Assembly (NCBI GenBank): GCA_951804985.1
Contig: OX638130.1
Coordinates: 118,805,593 to 118,869,592 of the forward strand
DNA length: 64,000 bases
Source of the DNA: Dryomyza anilis
Lineage: Eukaryota > Arthropoda > Insecta > Diptera > Dryomyzidae
Direction: 5' to 3'
Part shown: one piece after another, positions 56,084 to 64,000 of the stretch
Layout: every line of letters begins with the position of its first letter
Position numbering within the stretch: position 1 is the first letter of the stretch
The notes under the pieces: generated by a model
Told to the model about the DNA's origin: nothing
The model's input: the letters and a program-made list of their open reading frames with translations, nothing else
Database searches by the model: none
Program-made: the position numbers and the translations under genes

Positions 56084-56121
56084 AACTGATGTCTTAAGAG
56101 TGCAAAATCATTCTTTTTATA
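56084..56121 (-). promoter_or_regulatory. Core promoter of array gene 5
   Basis: TATAAAAA (56114-56121) and TCAGTT (56084-56089) keep the conserved 25-bp offset. Confidence 0.8.
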
Positions 56122-56664
56122 CATCTAAATTTGTTTCATAAATTATGAAAAATTCGCAACATTTTCGTTCTGCAAATTATCATTTTAAAGTATATAGTTT
56201 AATCATTTCACAATTTTGCATATTCTATTGATTCTGCATTAAATTTAACAGTCAATAAATTTAAAGTCAGTCATCATTAAATTAGACAATCTAACAAACA
56301 CCCAGCTACAAACACCTTTATTTTCTAGTTTAGTAGATTGTTATGGCATACAGATAAAATTATGCTTTAAGTATTATTGTCATCTTTATAGAAAAGCAGT
56401 AATACAAGTATTATAGATCGTCGTTGCTGTAGTAAAACTAAACTACATTTAAAAAGCTGTGTGAAATACGTCATATATATTTGAATACATAATAGATCAT
56501 GACGGATCATTCTACACACCGGTGTTTTGCTTATGATGCAGCACATGAACGGGTATTTTAAATAATTAAGGCACTAAATGATAGGAAATGTTACTCAAAG
56601 AATTATTTCATAAAATCATATCAATATTTTGAAAAAAATGATGCCACTCATACTTTTTATACCC
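56122..56664. other. Upstream flank of array gene 5
   Basis: The duplicated upstream unit (AACACCTTTATTTTCTAGTT, GATCATTCTACACACCGGTG, GCACATGAACGGGTATTTTA) occupies most of this stretch. No gene is present. Confidence 0.5.
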
Positions 56665-57240
56665 TACACCTATGTGGTACAGGGTATATTAACTTTGTGC
56701 ATATATTGTAACCCCCCTTAGGATGCGTGTCCGGTATGGAAAAGTATATATATTCTTGATCAGCATCACTACCCGAGTCCGTTTAGCCATGTCCGTCTGT
56801 CTGTCCGTTTGTCTGTCCGTCTGTCTGTCTTGCTGTCTGACCGGATACAAGATAACTTGAAAAATAATAGTCAGAATGCAATGAAATTTGGTTTCAATAC
56901 GTTTTAGCAAAAAAATGGTTCGGAGTTTGGATTTGAGCAAAATCGGTCAACGGACACGCCCACCTCCCATACAACTCACTTATATATTACTATTTAGGAA
57001 CGAATAACTCGTAAAGTATTACATATATATTTATAAAATTTCAAACATATTGTTAGAATTCGCTTAAAAATATATGTTTCAAACATCCGCCCACATTTGA
57101 ATTTTTTCATTTTTTACTGATTTTTTTGTAGTGGAAATTTTAGTCGTAAATTATTAAAAATTATCCCACCAAATTATAGCACTAATATATTCACCAAGAG
57201 TGTAGGGTATTCCATAGTCGGGCCCGACCGACTATAAAAG
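56665..57240. mobile_element. Dipteran 'mini-me'-like repeat with GTCT tract
   Basis: The left end is ACCCTACACCTATGTGGTAC. TATATATATTCTTGATCAGC and CCGAGTCCGTTTAGCCATG follow, then a (GTCT/GTCC)n tract at about 56788-56842. The right end is TAGGGTATTCCATAGTCGGG and CCCGACCGACTATA. The core flanked by TA and GTCY microsatellites is the described layout of mini-me elements of Diptera; the identification rests on memory of that layout. Confidence 0.65.
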
Positions 57241-57489
57241 TCCGCCCCATGTGACCGAACTTACCCATGTGATCTAACTTTCCCAACTCGTTCTAATTAA
57301 ATCATAAAATTCAGTTCTGATTATGAGGTCTGATCAATGCAATATTGTATACATACCTTAAACTTTTATTTTTATTTGGACATTGCAGGAATTAGTTCCC
57401 CTTATTGTTTATTTCATTTATTTGTTCTATATTTAATCGAGCCTATTAGGGCCATATATCTTTAAAAGAAGTATAATTTTGTAAAATAA

Positions 57490-58280
57490 TTTAATATATG
57501 TGTAGATAAATATCAAACTTGCCTAAGTCCACTTTTCAACATTTTTGTGGTTTTAGTCAATATGTTATACCTTATTCCATCATACAAGCATATTGTATTA
57601 AGTTTAGTGACTTTAACTAGATTTGTTTTGGAGAAAAAATTACTTAAATATTCATGATTTTATCAAAACTGAGTCCATGTATTCATAAAAATCAAATTTG
57701 CCTAAGTCCCTCTCAACCAATCACATGGCGATATGGCCCCTGTCATCACTGTAAGTTTTCAAAGAATTTGTACCGTAGGAGAATGTTTTAACGTTTTAAA
57801 AAGGTTTAAATGGACAACAATATTGCAATTACCTTCACAATTAATAAAAAAATATTTTTAAAAAATCATAAGGTCATAAACAAATGCGAAAATACAAGAA
57901 AACTGCAATTATTTATAAATTGTGTGTATTAGATTCACTTGATGTCTCTGTCTTTTCATACTTTTACACATGGCCGCATTCTATCTTCCCCTGTGGCCCT
58001 AATAATTTCAAAAATTGTATACCTCTTTATAACTAAAAATATTGTTAATAACATTTGATGATATGTTTTACTTGTGAAACACTTATCAAAGTGGTGGGAC
58101 CTACACAGATTAAAGCCGAATCCGACCGGCAGGATGAGATGTAATCTCGTAGGTTTGCCATTGACTGTCGAGAGGTAGCGTGGCATAGAAAATGCTTTCT
58201 ATGAAAAAGATTTTGACAGTCACAGGGATTGAACCCGGGACCATTCGGCTAGTATTTCAACGCACTAACCAAACGAAACT
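57490..58280. mobile_element. Repeat unit B with CCTAAGTCC motifs, containing a SINE
   Basis: The left end TGTGTAGATAAATATCAAAC and TTGCCTAAGTCCA is the inverse of the right end of unit A. From about 57571 the sequence parallels unit A up to and including the SINE, but without the MITE. The right part is replaced by the foldback-like element at 58284. Confidence 0.6.
58083..58278 (-). mobile_element. tRNA-derived SINE, head type B, 3'-truncated (copy S5)
   Basis: The same type B head as S4 (B box GGGTTCAATCCC on the minus strand) and body, lying at the matching position of unit B. The outer part of the body and the tail are missing. Confidence 0.75.
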
Positions 58281-58283
58281 ACA

Positions 58284-59300
58284 TATCGACGCCTCTTACG
58301 AAAACCCACACGTTTCAATTTGCTTACGAAAAACAGCACCTTTTTCGAAACTACGAAAAGAAACACAAGTTCAATTTCCCCACGAAAACAACCACATCTC
58401 TATTATACCCAAGAAATAAAGCATATATGTTTTATAGCCACGAAATGAAGTATAACTCTATTTTCGCCACGAATAGAAACACTTTTACATTTAGCTACGA
58501 AAAAAAAGGTCATCTATCAATTCCCCAAGAATAAAAGCATATATATTTATTCAAGAAAGTTATGCCAGTAGACTGTTTGTGCACAAGAGCAAACTTAATT
58601 AGAAAAATGTGTTCCTTTGGGATTTGGCCAGAACCCACTTGCGTCATACGATTTTTTGGAAAAATTTGTTCCTTTGGGATTTGCCCAGAACCTACTTGCG
58701 TCATTGGACAATTTTTTGGAAAAATTCTTCCCTTAGGATTTGGCCAGAACCCACTTGCGTCATTGGACATTTTTTTTGGAATAATTTGTTCCTTTGGGAT
58801 TTGGCCAGAACCCACTTGCATTGGACAATTTTTTGGAAAAATTTGTTCCTTTGAGATTTGAACAGAACCCACTTGCGTCGTTGGAAATTTTTTTAGAAAA
58901 ATTTGTTCCTTTGGGATTTGGCCAGAACCAACTTGCATCATTGGACATTTTTTTGGAAAATGTCTTCCTTAAGTATTTGGCCAGAACACACTTGCGTCAT
59001 TGGACTTTTTTTTCGAAAAATGTCCGCCTTTGGGATTTGGCCAAAACCCACTAGCGTCATTCGAGCTTTTTTTAGGAGAAATGTGTTCCTTTGGGATTTG
59101 GCCAGAACCCACTTGCGTCATTGGACATTTTTTTGGAAAAAATTTGTTCCTTTAGGATTTAGCCAGAACCCAGAACCTTCTGGCGTCATTGGACATTGGA
59201 ACAAATTTTTCCAAAAAATTGTCCAATGACGCAAGTGGGTTCTAGCCAAATCCCAAAGGCAGACCTTTTTACAAAAATGTCGAATGACGCAAATGGCATT
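58284..59300. mobile_element. Second foldback-like element, 60-bp repeats amplified
   Basis: The left arm CGACGCCTCTTACGAAAACC and AATTTGCTTACGAAAAACAG matches the element at 53831. The CACGAAnnnAAGCA-type arm is followed by about ten direct 60-bp units (58590-59190) and then at least two inverted units (59200-59300). The mirror-image right arm is not present; homology stops near 59300. Confidence 0.7.
58590..59190. repeat. 60-bp tandem repeat array
   Basis: The unit contains TTTTTTTGGAAAAATTTGTT, CCTTTGGGATTTGGCCAGAA and CCCACTTGCGTCATTGGAC. About ten units are present with small indels and substitutions. At about 59195 the orientation flips (GTCCAATGACGCAAGTGGGT). Confidence 0.88.
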
Positions 59301-59352
59301 GGATCTGGCCAAATACGAATAGTACACATTTTTCAAAAAAGTCCAATAAAGA

Positions 59353-59386
59353 AAATTCATTCATCAATGAAGTCACAAATGATTGT

Positions 59387-59471
<85 letters not shown>

Positions 59472-59996
59472 TTTATTTTTTTTTTTTTTTGTAAAAAAAA
59501 AATATAATTTTTTATTATTTTATTTATTTTTCAATTTATATTTTTTAATTTATATATTTTTTTAGTTATCTTTATTATTCTTTTGTTCTCGTTTGGAATG
59601 ATATCTGTACTTGCTAATGTCAATAACGTACTTTACTAACGGCCATCATCTATCAACATTACTACCGCTTATTCTACCGCTTTTATAAAAATGAGTCCCT
59701 CAAATTGTGTCTATGAATAATATTGCAGGGTGACATCGAACACAAAATTTCAGTTTTACGTGTAAATGATGCCCCTAGACGTATGTTGTATGCATTTAAC
59801 AACGTAAATGCTGCATAGCTTTAGGGGGATGTCACGAAAATGTCAATTTTCATCAATAACGCATTTTCACAATGTCATTGATATATGTTTATATGACATA
59901 TGGTGTATGACATCTTTAATGCAATGTCCTTCTTGAAATTGATGTAGACATATTCATCAATGACAAATGTCGTCAATTATGCCATTTCCTGCTGGG
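59353..59996. mobile_element. Partial inverted copy of the CCCAGCA element
   Basis: On the reverse strand it matches 40068-41190. It ends GCCATTTCCTGCTGGG at 59996 and contains TGAGTCCCTCAAATTG, GGGTGACATCGAACACAAAA and CTAGACGTATGTTGTATGCA. One end is missing. A (TA)n run is inserted or expanded inside it. Confidence 0.72.
59386..59466. repeat. (TA)n microsatellite
   Basis: About 40 uninterrupted TA units, followed by a poly-T run near 59476-59490. The homologous place in the copy at 40068-41328 (around 41150-41170) has only short AT runs. Confidence 0.95.
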
Positions 59997-60610
59997 AGCT
60001 AATATCTTTTGATCTAGTTTTGTACAAAAAAATGAAAGTTAATTAAGTTTCCTTCAAGATATTAAAGTTTTAAGCGTACGAATGATCCGTCACCAGGAAA
60101 TGCCCATATGCAGATAGTTACAAAATGTTTGCCACAATCAACATCATTTTTTTTCTTATATATGTTAACTATCAACTTTTTTTTAATTCGTCCTAAAATA
60201 AACTATTAGTGAGCCAAACTAAACAATGTAAACAAAAGAATTTTTATCGTCAATCTACATTTTAAAATTTGCATTACATTTGATTCATTATAGAACTGAG
60301 ACTTTAGTCGGCGTAAGTTTAGCAATTATATTTGCTAAAACTGTGACGACTAAATAATATGCTGCATTGGCGAACAAATATTCATATTAGCAAACACGAT
60401 TGCTGATTTAACTACGAATAGCAAATGTTTTCATTAAATTACTGAATTTCATTGCTGTACTGATTAATGCATGCAATAAATATCGGTTGCTATATTTACG
60501 TCGATTATTAAAATAAAAATGAAAACATCAAACATATATTTTTTATATACTATTTTTTATTAACGATTCGAAATTATAACATTATAAACTAATAAATTCT
60601 TAAAAAGTGT
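59997..60610. other. Spacer to array gene 6
   Basis: AT-rich. AGCAATTATATTTGCTAAA-type short inverted motifs occur near 60320. The shared 3' flank of the array unit begins at about 60525. No gene is present. Confidence 0.4.
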
Positions 60611-61217
60611 TTACTTCTTATCCCAGACGGAGTGACGGTAACCGCCAGAGACAACCTTGATAACGCGCACTGGCTCCACATGGTGTACAACAGGCTCAAC
60701 ATGATGCACAACAGGCTGCACATGATGGATGGCAGGTTGAACCTGATGAACAATTGGTTGAACGTGGTGGACAACGGGCTGAACATTATGAACGATTGGT
60801 GCATCATGCACAACCTTGTGGACATTGGTGTTGGTAGAGTAACCGCTGCCGTAAGAGCTGACACCGTAAGAGCCGACACCACCGTAAGAGCTGACACCAC
60901 CAAGACCACCACCGATTACGCCACCGCCGATAAAGCCACCATGGATACCGCCCAAACCGCCACCGATGATAACGCTAGCGTTGGCAGCAGCAATGGTGAG
61001 TACAAGCAGACAGCAAATGACCTAAGGAGGTATTAAAAAATAAAATTAATTATTTAACAATTAAAACAACTGATATTTTTGTTTTGACACTTAATCAATT
61101 TAAATTAATTTAATTTTAAATTTATCTTTAGACAGTCCTTATAATGAGTTTAAATTTTTGATGATTAGTTTGCGTAAAATATCCTTATTTATATTTTTAA
61201 GTTTTCCCTACCTTCAT
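60611..61217 (-). CDS. Array gene 6: secreted Gly/Ser/Tyr-rich protein with Pro-Val-His heptad repeats
   Basis: Exons 61212-61217 and 60611-61021 give 138 aa. The signal peptide is MKVICCLLVLTIAAANA. The Gly-rich section is Ser/Tyr-rich (SSYGGVGSYGVSSYGSG), unlike genes 1-4. The heptads include PAIHHVQ and two ending HVE, as in gene 5. The tail PVRVIKVVSGGYRHSVWDKK carries Ile, Tyr and Val changes, the most divergent C-terminus of the set. Confidence 0.85.
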
Positions 61218-61256
61218 GATGTATTTGGTTTGTTTTAGATGTGATAGAACTATAAC

Positions 61257-61294
61257 AACTGATGTCTTAACAGTGCAAAATCATTCTTTTTATA
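61257..61294 (-). promoter_or_regulatory. Core promoter of array gene 6
   Basis: TATAAAAA (61287-61294) and TCAGTT (61257-61262) keep the conserved 25-bp offset. Confidence 0.8.
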
Positions 61295-61895
61295 GTTCTA
61301 AATTTGTTTCATAAATTATGAAAATTTCGCAAATGTTCGCACAGAAAATTAATTAACATTATAAAGCATAGTTTTATGATATCACATTTTAGCATATTCT
61401 ATTGATTCTGCCATCGATTTTAGAATCGTCAGGCATCATTAAACAAGACAATTAAAAAAAACACCAAGAAACAAACACCATTATTTACTGGTTTAATAGA
61501 TTGGCATTAGTTAAAGATAACACAATGATTTTGACTAGTATAGTCAGTCATCTTTATAGAAAAAACAATAAGGAAAGAATATAACGTCGTTGTTAAAATA
61601 AAATTACCCACTACATTTGAATAAGGCGTATAAGTGTTTTGTGACAACATCATATATTTGAATACATAATAGATCATGACTATCACTATTCTACGCACCG
61701 GTCTTTGGCTTATTATTAAATAATGATAACAAATGTTATTCAAACAACTATTTCATTTCAGTAAATGAAGCCATACATACATACTTCTTATACTGATAAA
61801 TTATGTATTAAATTCAGTCCTGATAGAAACTTCATTCATGCCTGAGTTCAGTGTGATATTAAGTCTAAATTTTTTTTAATACTAAATTCTTTTTT
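61295..61895. other. Upstream flank of array gene 6
   Basis: The duplicated upstream unit is recognisable throughout (TTTACTGGTTTAATAGATTG, CATTCTACGCACC-type blocks near 61688, GAATTCAGTCC-like motif near 61812). No gene is present. Confidence 0.5.
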
Positions 61896-62050
61896 GTAGC
61901 CGCGGTAGCGCAGTGATTAGTGCGTTTGACTGCGAGCCGAAAGGTTCCCGGTTCAAGCCTGGACTGGGGCTAACAACATCTTTTCATAGAAACATTTTTC
62001 TATACCGCGCTACCTCTCGGCAGTAAATGACAAACTTACGAGATTTTTGG
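61896..62050 (+). mobile_element. tRNA-derived SINE, head type A, 3'-truncated (copy S6)
   Basis: This is the only copy on the plus strand. The head reads GTAGCCGCGGTAGCGCAGTG with the B box GGTTCAAGCC, then GACTGGGGCTAACAACATC and the first part of the body (TACCGCGCTACCTCTCGGC). It stops near ACTTACGAG, losing the rest of the body and the tail. Confidence 0.8.
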
Positions 62051-63834
62051 GAACATTTTTGTGTAAAGTTTAAAGCAAAGTTTCAAAAGTATTTCAAGCA
62101 TAAATAGCGGCTTTCAAGTCTAAATTCAGATCTGAGTAGACATGATATTTTGTGCTGGGACCGCAGGACAATCAATATAGTTATCATATTCGAACCATTG
62201 AATGTTGTTTTAGTAATAGTTGTCTTTATTACATTTCACTTCAGATAATATCACTACCCACTTGCCATGGTCATCCCATACATCAATTCTATATAACTCG
62301 CTGGTGCTGAGTTTGAAGGCATACTCAGTTTTTTTCTATTACGTTACGTTTTTGTGTAAATTGCCATAGTATTTTTAAGCCGTTCTCATCAACTACTTAG
62401 AATAAAAAAAATATAGTTCTGTGAAAAAATAGTTTAACAAAAAAACTTAAACGCAATTTTTCTTTGAATGGTCCAGACTAATTTTAATATACTAATGAAT
62501 GCTAATATTCCACTATGTTTTTAAGATAATTGGATCTAAACTCGGAAAATTTTGATTTTTTTTTAGATAATTTTTTTTTACTATTTAGGATTCAATGATA
62601 AACAAAAATTTGTTATATGATTATCTACAGGGCCGTGCGCACGGGAGTTGGTGGGGATTTTGGTGGTTCAAACCTCCCCCCCAGGAGCATTAAAATAAAT
62701 TATTTAATTAAATTAAAGCCTAAAAATGTATATGAATGTAAATTATAATTTTATAATATCACACGCTCAGATCAAAAGTGGTTTAAACAATATGTTAGAA
62801 TAAAAAAATGATCAAAATGTTTAGAGTAAAAACGAAACAATATTTTCTAAAAGCAAAAAAACAATAAAAGAAGATCAGAGGAAAAAAGTGATAAAGTTAA
62901 ATCTCATTTGTGAGCTGACTTTATCTTTACTCATTCTTATTCTAAGAAAATTTTATTGATGTTAAAACGTATTGAGGAAATTAAAAAAAATACTATACTC
63001 AATAGCTTTAATTTCATATAATTTGCCATAAATAATAAGTGCTTTCTGCAAACATTTCAAATTATTAGTATTTGTAACATATAGTCATTTATTTTTCGTA
63101 AACACTTTAATAGTTTTCATTAAACACTTTATAAGTGTTACACTTCATAAGTGTTAATTATTTCTCCTAAACACATTATTTACTTCTGGTAAATACTGCA
63201 TTAATTTGTCATAAATGACATATTTTAGTAAGCGTTTGGAATAAACACTTGTCAATTGCTTCAAATAATAATTAATTGAAGTACTCATTTAATCATTTAA
63301 TAAATGTTATTTACGAGCAAATGAAAAATGCATTGGATTAATATTACAAATTGTTTTATTTAATTTGTAATTGATGTACATATATTTCTGGGCAGAACTC
63401 ACATTCGACTTGGAGAAATTAGGAAATTTTGTATAATACTCATTGGAGATCATGGAGTTTGAAGCTGTTAATTAGAAAATTGGATTTATATTTGTTTTCG
63501 ATTGCTTAAAGTTTAATAAAATAAATTTCACTCCATGGATTAATGAGTAACAACAAAATATGTTGTCAAAATTTTAAAAATTTTCCTGCTTAAAGTTACA
63601 ATTGAAATACGTTACGTAATTGGAAAAAAACTGAGAATGCTGTTAAAATCAACATCAGCGATTATAACAGAATTAATTTATGGTATTTCTATGGGATTTT
63701 TACCCTGGATCTACGGTAAAAATAGTGTTGGGTAGTATAATTAAATATCAAACATATTTTTTATGTACTATTTTTTTTTATTATTAAAGATTTGAAATTA
63801 AAACATTATCAACTAATAAGTCCTTCAAAAGTGA
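62051..63834. other. Spacer to array gene 7
   Basis: AT-rich. CAGGGCCGTGCGCACGG near 62630 resembles the end of an unknown insect element. Between about 63040 and 63330 the motif TAAACACTT/AAGTGTT recurs in both orientations. The array 3' flank begins at about 63738. No gene is supported. Confidence 0.4.
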
Positions 63835-64000
63835 TTACTTCTTATCCCAGACGGAGTGACGGTAACCGCCAGAGACAACCTTGACAACGCGCACTGGCTC
63901 CACATGGTGTACAACAGGCTCAACATGATGCACAACAGGCTGCACATGATGGATGGCAGGTTGAACCTGATGAACAATTGGTTGCACGTGATGGACAACG
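63835..64000 (-). CDS. Array gene 7, partial (C-terminal end only)
   Basis: The stop codon at 63835-63837 and the encoded tail RVVKVVSGGYRHSVWDKK, preceded by heptads (PVVHHVE, PAIHHVQ and so on), are in frame to the window edge. The signal peptide, Gly-rich part and promoter lie beyond position 64000. The tail is closest to gene 6 in having Tyr and Val. Confidence 0.85.
   Translation of the reverse strand, partial: VVHHVQPIVHQVQPAIHHVQPVVHHVEPVVHHVEPVRVVKVVSGGYRHSVWDKK

Noticed and set aside
58510..59360. Several overlapping ORFs with repeated WxxNPKGT/ARTHLRH-type motifs
   Set aside because: The 60-bp repeat length is a multiple of three, so it stays open in several frames on both strands; there is no start context or splice support.
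59383..59565. ORF with a long Ile-Tyr repeat
   Set aside because: It is a translation of the TA microsatellite.
61897..61972. A functional tRNA gene
   Set aside because: The sequence has A- and B-box-like parts but continues into the SINE body, and the stems do not pair as a clean cloverleaf by eye.

Overview
The window is nuclear DNA of a higher (brachyceran, probably calyptrate) fly. It is strongly AT-rich, has short GT-AG introns in compact genes, and carries dense small transposon relics. Its recognisable proteins are an insect-type Ly-6 protein, mitochondrial ATP synthase delta, a THEM6-like protein and low-complexity cuticle-like proteins. A dipteran 'mini-me'-like repeat with TA and GTCT tracts fits the same origin. 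Species cannot be fixed from sequence alone. Nothing prokaryotic, no CRISPR array and no rRNA gene was seen.

Left part (1-28.4 kb) holds four single-copy genes. A THEM6-like hotdog protein (minus, 762-2950) has a degenerate minisatellite and a SINE in its long intron. A GPI-anchored ten-cysteine Ly-6 protein (plus, 7896-15537) has a 6.9 kb second intron packed with transposon remnants. Convergent to it is a PHF21A/BHC80-type PHD-finger protein (minus, 16106-26409), the histone-reader subunit type of LSD1-CoREST complexes; two of its introns hold the same roughly 20-bp A/T repeat. Divergent from it is the ATP synthase F1 delta subunit gene (plus, 27698-28286).

Right part (32.5-64 kb) is a secreted structural-protein locus. 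One 353-aa His/Ala/Pro-rich protein is followed by at least seven tandem paralogues, all on the minus strand. Six are complete and the seventh runs off the window end. Each has a six-base first coding exon (Met-Lys), a signal peptide, a Gly-rich section, a run of seven-residue Pro/Val/His repeats and a conserved C-terminus. Each of the six complete copies also has a TATA box and an initiator at one invariant spacing. A decayed eighth fragment lies at the left edge. Between copies the DNA is mostly repeats: Tc1 and mariner relics, several unrecognised terminal-inverted-repeat elements, a tRNA-headed SINE family with two head types, LINE tails and a foldback-like element carrying 60-bp tandem repeats.

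The window's novelty lies in the expanding structural-protein array with its cloned promoter module, and in several repeat families whose boundaries can be read here, one of them against a paralogous empty site.
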